Shown here: positions 11,711 through 23,100 of the stretch, one piece after another | Numbering within the stretch: the stretch's first letter is position 1 | Layout: each line of letters starts with the position of its first letter | Assembly: GCA_050084985.1 (NCBI GenBank) | Contig: JBITNC010000001.1 | Span: 41,044,001 to 41,108,000 of the forward strand | Origin: Nageia nagi | Taxonomy: Eukaryota > Pinophyta | DNA length: 64,000 nt | Reading direction: 5' to 3' | The notes under the pieces: model-generated | What the model was told of the DNA's origin: nothing | Database searches by the model: none | Seen by the model: the letters and a program-made list of their open reading frames with translations, nothing else | Translations under genes and position numbers: made by a program

Positions 11711-12552
11711 TGAGTAGTTCTGGATGCTTCTGTAGAAAATTCTCATCTTCCCATGTGGAATCTTCAGCAGGTAGGTTCTTTCACTTAATGAGATACTCTG
11801 AAATTGATCTATTTCTTAGCTTACGGATTCTTGATTCAGTGATTACTTCTGGCTCCAATATAATTTTCCCTTCCTCTTCAAGTTCTGGAAGTGTAGTTTA
11901 AACTCGAATCTTGTCATCGATAACCTTCTTTAAGCATGAAACATGAAAAATTGGGTGTACTCTCAAAGAAGCTGGAAGCTCTAATTTGTATGCCATACTA
12001 CCAATCTTTTGCAACACCTTATAAGGCCCATAGTACTTGGAAGATAGCTTGTTATCCTTCTTAGATTGCTTAAGGGACATCTATTTGTATGGTTGTATGC
12101 TTATGGGAGATAGTTTGTTATCCTCAATGTTTGAGTAGTTCTGGATGCTTCTATAGAAAATTCTCATCTTCCCATGTGGAATCTTCAGCAGGTAGGTTCT
12201 TCCACTTAATGAGATACTCTAAAATTGATCTATTTCTTAGCTTACATATTCTTGATTCAGTGATTACTTCTGGCTCCAATATAATTTTCCCTTCCTCATC
12301 AAGTTCTAGAAGTGTAGTTTGAATTGGGATCTTATCACCAATAACCTTCTTTAAGCATGAAACATGAAAAACTAGGTGTACTCTCGAAGAAGCTGGAAGC
12401 TCTAATTTGTATGCCATACTACCAATCTTTTGCAACACCTTATAAGGCTCATAGTACTTGGGAGATAGTTTGTTCTCCTTCTTAGATTGCTTAAGGGACA
12501 TATGTTTGTATGGTTGTAGCCATAAAAACACCTAATTGCCCACTTCAAAACT
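11711..12552 (-). repeat. 421-bp tandem duplication of integrase tail and chromodomain
   Basis: The sequence TGAGTAGTTCTGGATGCTTC starts at 11711 and again at 12132, a period of 421 bp. Each unit contains the integrase C-terminal segment and the chromodomain. The element's end coincides with the outer edge of the first unit, so the duplication may be linked to the loss of the 3' LTR. The two copies differ at scattered positions. Confidence 0.88.
12132..12531 (-). pseudogene. Gypsy C integrase C-terminus with chromodomain (main copy)
   Basis: An open minus-strand stretch of 126 codons (12151-12531). It begins with the integrase tail (YKHMSLKQSKK, SPKYYEPYKVLQKIG, AYKLELPASSRVH, FHVSCLKK). A chromodomain follows (EPEVITESRICKLRNRS, EYLIKWKNLPAEDSTWED). 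Aromatic and acidic chromodomain residues are visible. In known chromoviruses this domain tethers integrase to heterochromatin marks. A second, more damaged copy lies at 11711-12080. Confidence 0.9.
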
Positions 12553-13380
12553 TCTTTCACTACGATGTTGATCTCCTTGTTGTTTCATTCTATTCTATGC
12601 CAAAGTCAGGTTATCCTTTAAGAGTTAGAGAACTTGTTGTTGATGCTCTATGTGATCTTCCACTGCTTGAACCTTTGATTTGTCTCTTAGATGGGATGTG
12701 ATGGATGGTGGATGATATCCATAAAGTGCCATAAATGGGGTCATTTTTGCTATAGTATGGAAGGAAGTGTTATACCACCATTATACCAAAGATAACCACT
12801 TGACCCATTGTGTTTATTTATCATATACAAAGCAATGAAGATATCCTTCCAAACATTTGTTCACTATCTCAGTTTGCCCATCATATTGAGGATGATAAGA
12901 TGAGCTATGAGCCAATTGAGTACCAAGACAAGAAAATAATTTTGTCCAAAAATTCCCAGTGAAAATGGGATCTCTATCACTTACAATAATCTTTGGGTTT
13001 CCATGTAATTTTTGAACTATCTCCATGAATGCAGTAGTGACTGTACTAGCTTTGAAGGGATGGGATAGTGCACAAAAGTGTGCATACTTGGTAAACACTT
13101 TCCTTCAGACTTGGGTAGACCTGTGATAAAATCCATTGAGACTTCCTCCTAATGTTGACTTGGAATAGTTAATGGTTGTAAAAGACCTGGGGTCTTGATT
13201 GTTTCAACTTTATTTTGTTGGCAAACCAAACATTCTACCACAAATTTTTGGATATCAGATTTAAGGCCATCCCAAAAAAATTCCTTCTTGACTTTGTGGT
13301 AAGTTTTTAAAACTCCAGAGTGTCCTCCTAGAGGAAAGGTGTGTAATTCCAAAAGAACCTTTTATTTTAGTTTTGAGTTC
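12552..13380 (-). pseudogene. Gypsy C integrase zinc finger and core
   Basis: At 13149-13352 the HHCC zinc-binding domain is visible (HTFPLGGHSG, KTYHKVKKEFFW, VECLVCQQNK). At 12814-13098 the catalytic core continues (FTKYAHFCAL, KIIVSDRDPIFTGNFW, HSSSYHPQYDGQTEIVNKCL), including the second Asp of SDRD and the Glu of QTEIVN. The two stretches are separated by stops near 13100-13150. The core would perform strand transfer during insertion. Confidence 0.9.
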
Positions 13381-14060
13381 TTACATAAATATAAGCGATC
13401 CTTGTACCATAGAGAATCATTTTTCCAACTAAATATATCAGACACACTAGGATCTTGTTGCAGCTTCTGAATGAGTGTCCATACCTCCTCATCATTCCTC
13501 CATTCATCCCTTGCTTCAGTTATCCACTCAGGTTAGAGAATTGAAATTGCACATATCAATGCCTCAACATCCTCATCCTTTCTTGAGAGTGCATCGGACA
13601 CAACATTTTGCTTCCCTTTCTTATGAATGATTTCAAAGTCATAACCCAACATTTTTGTGACCCATTTTTGTTGCTCTTTTGAAGATAATCTTTGTTCTAA
13701 GAAGTATTTAAGACTATCATGATTTGTTTTGACCTTGAAGTGTCTTCCCATTAGATAGGGACACCATTTCTTCAAGGCATGTAGTATTGCCATCATTTCC
13801 TTCTCATAAATAGGTTTGTTTAAATTCTTTCCCTTTATTAAACGAATCTCAAGGCAATGGGTCTTCCATTTTCCATTAAAATAGCACCAATGCCATTTCC
13901 TGAGGCATCACATTCCACAATAAAAGCTTTTGTGAAGTCTAGTGTAGCTAATACAAGAGCTTTGCACATTGCTTCTTTAAGATTTTCAAAGGCCTTAGTT
14001 GCTTCTAGAGTCCAAGAAAATGCATCTTTATTCAGTAATGTTGTTAGAGGTGCAGCGATT
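13381..14060 (-). pseudogene. Gypsy C RNase H
   Basis: The open stretch 13533-13796 encodes ILHALKKWCPYLMGRHFKVK, HDSLKYFLEQRLSSKEQQKW and KQNVVSDALSR, hallmarks of the gypsy RNase H and its connection to integrase. The upstream part of the domain lies in broken frames at 13800-14060. Sequence at 13381-13530 is the linker to integrase. Confidence 0.85.
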
Positions 14061-14990
14061 CACCCATAATTCTTAACAAACTTGCGATAATACCCCATCA
14101 ACCCCAAAAATCCTCTAAGGTGACTTAAGGTTGTGGGAAGTCTCCATTCTTTAATGGCTTTAATTTTGTTAAGGTCTAGCTTAACACCCTCATGAGACAC
14201 AATATGACCCAAATATTCCACCTCCTGTACCCCAAAGAAACATTTGGATGGTTTTGCATACAATTGTTGTGCCTCCAATAGTTTGAGCACCCTGTCAACA
14301 TGTTGAACATGATCTTCCCAAGACTTGTTATAGATTAGTATATCATCAAAGAATACTAACACAAATTTTTTAAGGAAGGGTTTGAAAATAGAATTCATCA
14401 AGCTTTGAAAAGTGGAAGGTGCATTAGTACGGCCAAAGGGCATGACCAAGAATTCATAATGACCTTCATGAGTTCTAAATGCTATTTTTGGAATGTCTTC
14501 TGTCTTCATTCTAATTTGATGATATCCCGAGCGAAGATCTAGCTTGGTGAAGTATTTTGCTCCATGTAATTCATCCAACAATTCATCAATGATAGGAATG
14601 GGAAATTTATCTTTAATAGTGAGCTTGTTTAGCTCTCTATAATATGGACATATGTGCCATTCTCCCTCCTTCTTAAGCACCATTACTACTGGGGAAGAGA
14701 AAGAACTTTGGCTTGGTCGAATTATACCTATTTTTAGCATTTCTACAACCATACATTCAATTTCACTCTTTTGGGAATATGGATATCTGTAAGGTCTGAT
14801 GTTGGGAGGAACAATTCCTAGAATTAAGTTAATACCATGATCTTGATCTTGATTAGGGGGGAGACCTTTGGGAGTATCAAATACCTTAGGATACTTATTA
14901 ATGACTTTCTAGAGATCTGGTGAATTACTTGGCTTAGATGTTTGGACATCTAGTGAGCATAATTGTACAATTACCCCACTTCTTTGCTAC
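14061..14990 (-). pseudogene. Gypsy C reverse transcriptase
   Basis: A 230-codon open stretch (14060-14752) contains most of the polymerase: GIIRPSQSSFSSPVVMVLKK, KFPIPIIDELLDEL, FTKLDLRSGYHQIRMK, AFRTHEGHYEFLVMPFG, the catalytic box VLVFFDDILIY (about 14340-14365) and LRGFLGLMGYYRKFVKNYG. This is the least damaged gene of element C. Its N-terminus (14753-14990) is broken by stops. Confidence 0.92.
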
Positions 14991-15073
14991 CTTAAAAGTT
15001 TTGTCATACCATTAGAGCTTATTATCTTACAATCTTGCACTTTGTTACCCCTTAATTCAAAATCTTTTCCTTC

Positions 15074-15420
15074 CTAGGAAAATTTCATGAAAAGTTCTTT
15101 AAAATTAAAAGCCACTGTTCCCAATGATTGTAACCATTGGACCCCCAAGACAACATCAGTAGCACCCATTGGAATGGTAATCATTGGACTATTTAGTACA
15201 TATTCCCCCATGGTTAGATTGATATTATGGCACTTTCCTGAGTAATTTATAGTTCCTCCATCTGCCACCATCACTTGAAACTCTGGCGCTAGATATATGA
15301 AGCAATTCAAATCTTTGGCTATCTTGGAATGAATAAAATTATGTGTACTACCAGAGTCAATCAACACTATTACCTTTTTCTTCTTGATATATCCTTCTAT
15401 CTTGAGAGTTTGAGGAGCAG
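15074..15420 (-). pseudogene. Gypsy C aspartic protease
   Basis: The open stretch 15074-15367 starts with the catalytic motif LIDSGSTHNF and continues with FQVMVADGGTINYSG and DVVLGVQWLQSLGTVAFNF. This is the usual arrangement of chromovirus protease, which cuts the polyprotein. A KKKK-rich linker precedes it at about 15370-15390. Confidence 0.88.
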
Positions 15421-16580
15421 TAATTCTAGCTAATGCATTAAAAGATATGGTGGGAGTTATTTCTTTAATAGTAATCTCTTTAAATTCTTCGGGTGTGGAT
15501 GATTTTTCTTCTTCTTCTTCTTCCTCTTCACATTCTATGTAGAATAATTTCTTCTCCCCACACTTATGTCCTTTACTGTACTTTCTATCATAATTGAAGC
15601 ATAGACCCTTTGCTCATCTTTCAACCATTTATTGAGGTGTCATCCTTGTAGGTTTAGGTAAGTGAGAAGAATTAACATTATTTTCTTTATAGTGTTCGAG
15701 GGGAACCTTTTAGTAGCCATTGCCATATTTTTACTTTCAACCTTCCTTGCCATCCTAAAAGCCATCTCTAAGGATGTTGGTTCAAATAGATGCACCTCAT
15801 GTTGAATGTTATCCTTTAAGGTTCCCATAAAGAGATCCAACAATCTATCACTTGGTATGTCATTCACTCTAAGACTCAACTTTTGAAATTGTTGAATGTG
15901 CTCCACCACTGAACCTTTTTGCCTTAAATTTGTCAATTGAGTAAAGAAGGAATTATTCTTAACATCCTCATGGTAGGCTATCAATTCCTCTGTAAAAATA
16001 GACCAAGATATAATAGGACCCTTGTTACATTCACAAATCCATTTATACCAAACAACCTGCTCAGGCTCTAGATACAAGGATGCAATAGTTACTTTTTGTG
16101 ATGTTGGTACTTGGTGTAGATCAAAAAAATGCTCCATTTGAAATATCCAAGTGATGGGGTCCTTTCCATCAAACTTCCTCATGTCTATCTTGGGTAGTTG
16201 GATTCCCCTTGAGAACCTTGCTTGACTACTTCCATTAGTAGAAGCATATCCTCCTGAATTAGGCTTATTAATGAAGGGTTTATCTCCTTGAACAATATCA
16301 TTATTTTCCTGATAACCCTAGGCCATATCAACATCTTTAGGAATCTTTCCCTCTGGTTTTTGTATGAGTTGAAAAATCTTTTCCATATTTTGATCCATTT
16401 TAGTTGTAATCTCTTTTGTCAAATCCCTTTTTAATTCCTTTATATCACCCTTTTTTACACACCCTTTAACCAATTCTTCCACTTGGGATATTCAAAAGAA
16501 TATGTCTTCACTTTCTGCTATAATCATGGATGAACCCTCTAGAGGTTTAGTTGGTGTAGCAATTTTTTTGGGTGGCATTT
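15421..16580 (-). pseudogene. Gypsy C gag
   Basis: Gag probably starts at 16580 with MPPKKIATPTKPLEG. The capsid region is open at 15640-16182 (RKFDGKDPITWIFQMEHFF, EPEQVVWYKW, QLTNLRQKGSVVEHIQQFQ). The zinc knuckle near 15590-15615 reads CFNYDRKYSKGHKC, with the second Cys replaced by Tyr. A Glu-rich stretch follows at about 15500-15535. Gag packages RNA in the particle. Confidence 0.85.
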
Positions 16581-17698
16581 TGACTAAGTATTACTGTGGA
16601 GTAGGAATTTCTTGTATGGTCAAAAGGTTAACTTGGTTGGTTTTAGGATTCTAGGGGGTCTCCCTATATACACAAGGTACATGGGAGCTCAATTCTATGC
16701 TAGTGTTGTCTAATGCACAACCGTTCGAAAAGGGCCCTTGCTAATATACTCATGGTACATGAGGGAATCCTAAAGGACCTCTCTATATACCATGTACATG
16801 CATGAGCATGATGGCCTCTCTATATACCATGTACATGCATGAGCATGATGGCCTCTCTATATACTCAAAGGTATGTGAGAGAATCCAACAGTGGCCTAAG
16901 TGATATACTACAAGTACATTGTAGGAGACCATAATTCCCTGGGATGCAGTGCTGGCAAAGTAATGATAGCTTCTATGTTTAAAGATGCTAGAACACGTCT
17001 ATACCTACAAGACTCTACTCTTTATTTTCTTTTCAATAGCTTATGAATCACCCCAAATATACCTTCCAATCAAAATATATGCAAATTTAAAAAAATAAAT
17101 AAATAAATTGTACCTTTTTAAATCGTGATTTGGAGACTGTTCTATTATCCAACCTTCCAACTAATGTAAATATGAAATTTTAGACCTTTAGAGTCTAAAA
17201 TTTCTATCTATGTTAGCCTCAGATGTCCTCTTTTCAATGTCATAGATTTCATCAAATTTTGATACTTCAAGAGGAAATGGCTACAATTTTCCCAAAATGT
17301 ATCGATTTTTGGATTTTTTTTTGAAGAGCAAACTTGTATGAAGTGCCTTGTGTCACCTATTTATTCCTAAACCTTGAAAATTGTAACAAATAAACTTCAG
17401 CATATAACCTAACCAATCCAATAGGTTTCACCTAGTTTGGAGCTGTAAAACTTCAGATATACCCTTTTTAGCTAGAACACCTATTTTAGACTTGCTTTTG
17501 AGACTAGTCACAAACCTTAACTTCCCCCAAGTTTAATTTGTAAAATATAGCGAGTTAGGAGCTGAAATTTGAAATAAAACTTATTCGATATGTCTCCTAA
17601 AAATCCAATAAATTTCCAAATCTGAAACTTTACAAAAAAAAATTGGTAGCGAAAATGCACGATGACTAGTTTTGAGCAATGAAACCCTAGAATTGTCT
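16581..17698 (-). other. Gypsy C leader between primer site and gag
   Basis: About 1.1 kb without coding signal. At 16778-16860 a 37-bp unit containing CTCTCTATATACCATGTACA occurs twice in tandem, with further degenerate copies on both sides (about 16660-16900). The open frame at 17517-17711 has no motif. Confidence 0.65.
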
Positions 17699-17712
17699 GC
17701 TCTGGTACCAAA
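17699..17712 (-). other. Primer binding site of gypsy C
   Basis: On the minus strand TTTGGTACCAGAGC directly follows the LTR end. It matches the initiator-Met tRNA primer site TGGTATCAGAGC, common in plant retrotransposons, with one change. Confidence 0.75.
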
Positions 17713-18001
17713 TGTTATGAACAAAGTTCCCAAAATAGCATAAAATCATAAGAGAAAGTGCTCAAGCCTTGAATAAGAGATAAAATATATAACAATAAGC
17801 CACTTTTAGGGGGCAACCTCCTTTACATCACATCAACTACACAACAATCGACATCCTAAATGATAATACCTCCTTAGTATATATAGGAGTCCAAGGGTTG
17901 CTACTACAATGAAAGGACACTAGCCGGCATAACAATAATAATGTAAGGAAATAACAATAACCATAGCCAACCTAACAATAATAATGTATAGGGATGTAAC
18001 A
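17713..18001 (-). mobile_element. 5' LTR of gypsy C
   Basis: 289 bp, on the minus strand from TGTTACATCCC to GTTCATAACA, with matching inverted ends TGTTA/TAACA. The inner edge touches the primer site. The outer edge touches copia B gag-protease sequence at 18002. No second copy exists in the window. Confidence 0.82.
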
Positions 18002-18844
18002 TAGTGCAACATGAATCTACAACCTAATCATTTGTAAAAGTATGAGACTTGGAATAAAGAGCACAAACCTAAGCAACTTTCTTATTATTCAAAGGATTTC
18101 CTCCCTCTTTTTCTTAAAGCAATGGTTCTCTTTGTGACCATAGATGCCACAATAGTTACAATTTATGTTAAAATTTTCCTTAGCTACATGAGGTTTATTT
18201 GAATTTCCTTTGTGATCATGATGATTGATGCCATACTTCTTTGCATTTCTCCTAGGATGAGCATGAAGGGTTTTCTTATGATTTTTGAACTTCTTCTTAA
18301 AGTGAGTTGACTTAGTTGCACCTAAAGAAACATTTTTCTCTTTTGGATAAGAAATCAACACCTTCTTGTTCATGGTATCTTCATCCTTCAAGAGGAGTCT
18401 AAAAAGATTTTCTAAAGAGAAGACTTCCTCTTCATCATTAAGCCTAGTCTCAATAATAATCACAAAGTGATTAAACTTTTTTCATAGGCTTTGTAAGATG
18501 ATGAAAAAATGAGTCTTAAGACCAATTATCTTATTCAAGTAGATTGCCACACCTTCATCATCCTCTTGATGAGATTGCAAGTATTTTTAAAGTATGATGA
18601 ACCTCTTTGAAAACTTATACCCAAGCTAAATCTTCTTAAGCCTACCCCAAGCTTCTTTAGTAGAAGTTAAAGTTGAAATCATGAGGAGAACTTCATCTAA
18701 AATTGCCCTGAAGATCATATAAGTTGCCAACTCATTCTTGTTGTTATATACCTCCAGTGCTTAGCTTTTGTTGGAGCAACTTGATTCTCACTCATTGTTT
18801 ACCAAAGCTTGTGTGCTTGAAGTTTTTCTTTCATCTTTGGTTCC
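18002..18844 (-). pseudogene. Copia B gag (main part) and start of protease
   Basis: The open minus-strand stretch 18089-18463 encodes RLNDEEEVFSLENLFRLLLK, a basic segment and the zinc knuckle CNYCGIYGHKENHC, matching element A gag at 41361-41895. Broken frames at 18470-18840 carry the upstream capsid part, aligned to 41070-41300. At 18002-18060 is the start of protease, up to the break caused by C. At 18844 the gene is cut by element D and resumes at 28102. Confidence 0.87.
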
Positions 18845-19426
18845 TGTTGATTAGGATTGTGTAATATATGCACCGTGAACAATCTTAACCAGAGTAAATC
18901 AAGAACAGACTATGGTGATAGTTTGATCTCCGGAGAAGGTCGGTTCCTTATACATTGGGTGTAGGAAAAGTAGCAGGAAAGAAAAATAAAAGAGTAGAGT
19001 GCAAGAAATTTAAGCAAAAGGTTAGGGTAACAAGAAAGGCAAGTAAAAGGAGTAGAGTGCGAGGAATTTAAGCAAAGGCTTAGGGTAACAAGAGAGAAAG
19101 CAAAGGTAAATCACTAGTTCAGTGCGGGCTTTCACAGTGTGTGAAACCTTGGTCTGAATCTAGTGTAGCAGCTACGGTACAAGCTCTCACTCTCAAATAG
19201 TTTCCCAGCTTTACTCTACCATGTAGCAGACACAGTTATACTAGCAACTCGCGATTACCATTCAGGAAACAAGCCAAGCTGCCACGATGTAACCAAATTA
19301 AGAATGATAATTACAAGTGCTAGACAAGAAAGGTCAAGATGGTTTCATATTACTGATAAAAACTACAAGTCTTCAAGAACAAATGTAAAGAGCAATACTA
19401 GGGCTTCCGACCCCTCTTTCACTTTA

Positions 19427-19445
19427 TTTTCATATACTTATACTG
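19427..19445 (-). promoter_or_regulatory. Possible TATA box of element D LTR
   Basis: On the minus strand the sequence TATAAGTATATGAAAATAAA lies downstream of the repeated U3 block, where a core promoter is expected. The twin site in the other LTR is near 27457-27475 and is unchanged. Confidence 0.4.
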
Positions 19446-19659
19446 AAGAAATAGCAGTTACAAAAAAATGAAAACAGAACGGTTTACAAAACGGCCTCAA
19501 AATTATGGCCACTTCTAACTATCAGCATACATACATGCCATTTGTCTGACAGTTACAAAACTGAGAATGTCGTGGAAGGTAACTACCTCCGGAACTACAA
19601 TTATCCTTTCTTTGTGACATCGTTATTTTGAAAACTTTATTCACTGACTTCGGGCCTTT

Positions 19660-19990
19660 TGATCACCCCTTGCTGACCTCATCATCTCCGGAACCCGATC
19701 TTTCCCACCACTGAGGTTTATTCTTTCTGTTATGATGTCATCATCTTATTCCGAAACGCTTTACTTCCGCTACCTCTGACTTTTCAATTATCTCTTTGCT
19801 GACCTCATCATCTCCGGAATCTGATCTTTTCAACAACTGAGCTTTATTCCTTTTCCTATGACATCATCATCTTATTCCGGAATGCTTTACTTCCGATTGC
19901 CTCCGACTTTTTAATTATCTCTCTGTTGACCTCATCATCTTCGAAACCCGGTCTTCACCAAAACATAAGCTTTATTTGTTCCAAAACTTC
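19660..19990 (-). repeat. Tandem repeats in the U3 part of D 3' LTR
   Basis: About two and a half units of roughly 125 bp. Each contains CTCATCATCTCCGGAA-like sequence, TGATGTCA or TGACATCA, and ATTCCGGAACGCTTTACTTC-like sequence. The same array is in the other LTR at 27690-28020. Tandem repeats in U3 often act as enhancers in plant retrotransposons; that role is inferred here. Confidence 0.7.
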
Positions 19991-20072
19991 CGGAGAGCTT
20001 AAAATGAACTTGTAGTTGCAAGAAAAGTATGCTGGGGCTCTAAATAAATAAGTTATTATGTATGAATATACA

Positions 20073-20158
20073 TTATGGTGACTTCTAGGGGAAAATTTTT
20101 CCTTTATCAAAGAGGAATTTAGAACTCCATCTGAAACATAATAACAAAATGAAATCTG
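20073..20158 (-). other. Element D 3' untranslated segment
   Basis: Only 86 bp separate the stop of the extra ORF from the 3' LTR. A purine-rich run AAAGGAAAAATTTTCCCC lies about 15 bases from the LTR. No clean polypurine tract touches it, so the priming site is either degenerate or unusual. Confidence 0.5.
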
Positions 20159-23100
20159 TTATTTCTGAACCTCTAAAAATTGCACAACCTTACCCCAACT
20201 TGCATGATTTTCGGAGAAGTCTTTTATTCTCGATTGGGCTAGAGCTGTGTTATTCAAAATTTCGTAGGAAATTTGCCTGTATTTGTGCAATATTTGCTGT
20301 AGGACCACTCCTTTACTGGCACATTGGTCAAAAAATTCAAACAAAGCTGACGCATCAAAAGAATTCAGTAACAAATCTATATCCTCCATCTTTTGACTAT
20401 CTTCATGAATATATTTCAAAATTTTAGCCTCGGAGATGGGTGAACTATCTTCCTTCCACAATCCCAGAAATCTTGCCTCAGATAATTTAGCTATTTCAGC
20501 TTTCTGGGTTTCTACCCCCTGCCACTGCTTGATTAAATTATTTTTTATTTCTTGACACACCCATTTCCCGCAGACTGGGTGGTCAATCGCTGAGATCAAC
20601 TCAACCCTATTTCCCACATTTAGGGCGTGAAGCTCCTCATCGAAAATTTCAACCAGCTTTTTCTTTGCCCTCTTTGCTATATTCTCCATGGGGTCGATAA
20701 TACTTTCACAGAGGCTGACACTTGCCTCTAATTTCTTCAACTCTGAAAAACATAGATCAATGTGATCTCTGAGTTGAATCAGTTGTTTGATCTTTGGAGA
20801 TAATTGTTCCCTGAATTTTTCTTTTATTCTGATCAAAAAATCTCTGTCCACCTTATTGACATTTGAATTCAACCGCATTTGTGCGATGTCAGCGTTTAAA
20901 TCGCCAATTATTGTCTCTTTTGCTGCTACTTCAGCTGTTTTGGTTGCAATTTCTGCATCCTTCTGTGCTATGACCACATCTTTCTTTGTTAGGCTATCTG
21001 TAGTCGGAGTGACAGCTAAACTTGCTCTAAGAGCAACTATGCTATTGTCTGCAGCTTTTAATTTTAGCCGTTGAGACTCTAATTGTTGTTTCATTACTTC
21101 ATTTGCCTTTTGGAGCTTATTATATTTGACCTCTAATTTGGTCAATTCAGAAATGTTTAAGTCCACAGCAGTTTGCAATAGCTCATTCTTATCACTCCGA
21201 GATATGCTCTTGGTGTCTATCCTTACCCGAGTGTTCATTGTTGACAAATCACTTTGCCCCTCTTGATGGTCTTGGGCGATAGCAACTTCCAAAACTCTGC
21301 TTTTGGCATCCACAGACGTTCGGAGCCTCACCGAATTATCAAGTGCTGAGAGTTTTTGCATTTGCTTCTATATCCAAGCTTCCTGATTCTGCTTCAATTG
21401 CTTGTACTGCTCCATGATCCCACTCACCGATACTTGCTGACCAGATATTGCAATGAATGGGGAGGCCGCGCTTAGTTCTAGTGCGGAAGAGGATAACACC
21501 TGTTGAATCGGTGTAATAGGGCTAGCTTGACTAGGGCCAGAGACACTGCTACTGAATGTTGCGGGTATAGACGGCTCCGGAGTGGATGATGGAGGTGAAG
21601 ATGGTACAAAGATGACACCGGTGGGGGGAATGATGAGGGGAACTGATGAAGAGGAAGTGGTTTTAGGCCATGTGAATGGTGATGGCAAATTAGGAAGTGG
21701 TGGAAGGGTTGGTGATGGTGGGGATGAAGTGACAGCTATGGAAGGTGAGTAAGATGAAATGGGGGTGATTGCCTAAGGTGGAATGATTGTCAAGGGACCA
21801 GAAGAGACAACAGAGATAGGAGGAATAAAAGAAGAAAGCGTACCTGTAGGAGTGGAGCTCCTCCTTTTTTTTCTTGGTGACTGAGGACCTTTTGCAGCTT
21901 TTCTCTTCGCTGTATAGACCTTCCCTGGCCTTTTTCCCACTTCTTGGGAAGTCTCAGGTGTGGTCTCTCTAGTTTCTCCACTAACCTGCTTTCCGGGGAT
22001 AGGGGCTTGATCTGCTTTTGATGGTTGTTGATGCTCCTCCTCCCCAAAACTTGCTAGCGAATCATCTGATGAGACATCCGTAGGATGCTCAATCTACCAC
22101 ATCTCCTCAAATTTGTCATCCAAATCAGACTCCAAAGGGGCAAGCTTATTTTTGGACTCAACCCTGTATCGTACAAATGCCACAATTTTCTCTTCACTCC
22201 ATTTCTGTCTCCTCAGGGTAGTCAGGGATGCTTTCGAGATGGAGTCCGTCTTGGGGTCGAAATTAACCTTCTTCTCATAAAAGCTCATCCATGGAGGTAG
22301 TAAATCTTTTAAAAGTAAGTTTCAAGGCATCACCCGGTCTTCACTTGCTGGATTTCCCCACTGCTCGAGCTCCGGCCTTATATCTACCTTGAAGCCCGGA
22401 GGATTAGGTTAGCTTCTCAATTTCTTACCGAAAATATCCTCTGGGTCATACAACAAAAACTGGTTCATTTTTTTCATCTTAGTCCCAAAAGCTTTTGTTC
22501 TAGACCCTCGTTTCCGCCCCTACTCTGCAACACCAACTCGTGGACTCTAAGTGGGAGGCTATAAGTGACCCTCTTCTTTGCTGCTATCCCATACTTGGCA
22601 TCTATGTAGTCCATCTACCTAGCAAACTCCATGCTAAAAACCCAATCTGTGACATGAATAGGTAGCAAAAATGGAGCCCCCGAAAAACTGTACAACCTTA
22701 CGAAAGTCCCCTCCTCAGCAAAAAACCAATCCCCCGTCTCACCATGTGGCATCCTGAGGTATAATTGGGAAGCTACCGATAGTCGTGGGATTGCTGGAGC
22801 CATTAAACTCATTGCTAGAAATAAAAAATGCTCCACAAAATTGTAATAATCAGCTCCCGTTCTAACTTCTTCAGTCCATCTATCTACAGATTTGAGGGAC
22901 CCATCCTCACTTTGCTTATTCAGATTCATTTGAGAAAAATACTCTGAATTCTGATGAATGAATAACCAAATAAGGTATGAGATGAAAGCAAAATGGGAAC
23001 CTTCCTCTATTCTTTGTAGCTACTCGGAGATCCCATTTGAAATGGCAGCTGACCAGTTATAAATAATGGGGGATCTTGGGTGGGATATCAGATACGCTAT

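Larger units (their letters stand above)
11711..18001 (-). mobile_element. Chromodomain Ty3/gypsy element C, 3' end missing
   Basis: On the minus strand: LTR (17713-18001), primer site, leader, gag, protease, RT, RNase H, integrase and chromodomain, the order of a plant chromovirus. It lies in the protease of copia B. The 5' LTR edge meets copia sequence at 18002. At the other side the element stops right after the chromodomain at 11711, so its 3' untranslated part and 3' LTR are gone. Each gene has stops or shifts. Confidence 0.9.
18845..20072 (-). mobile_element. 3' LTR of element D
   Basis: 1,228 bp with TG and CA ends (plus strand TGTTGATTAGG to TGAATATACA). It matches 26875-28101 at about 96 percent by eye. 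In element orientation the promoter-proximal part is at high coordinates. It has a tandemly repeated block at 19660-19990 and a TATA-like site near 19427-19445. Confidence 0.93.

Noticed and set aside
11659-12701. Plus-strand open frames opposite the gypsy C integrase and chromodomain
   Set aside because: They are antisense shadows of the minus-strand genes; the two similar peptides come from the 421-bp duplication.
20787-21074. Plus-strand open frame opposite the coiled-coil part of the D extra ORF
   Set aside because: Antisense shadow. The minus-strand reading is far longer and has coherent composition.
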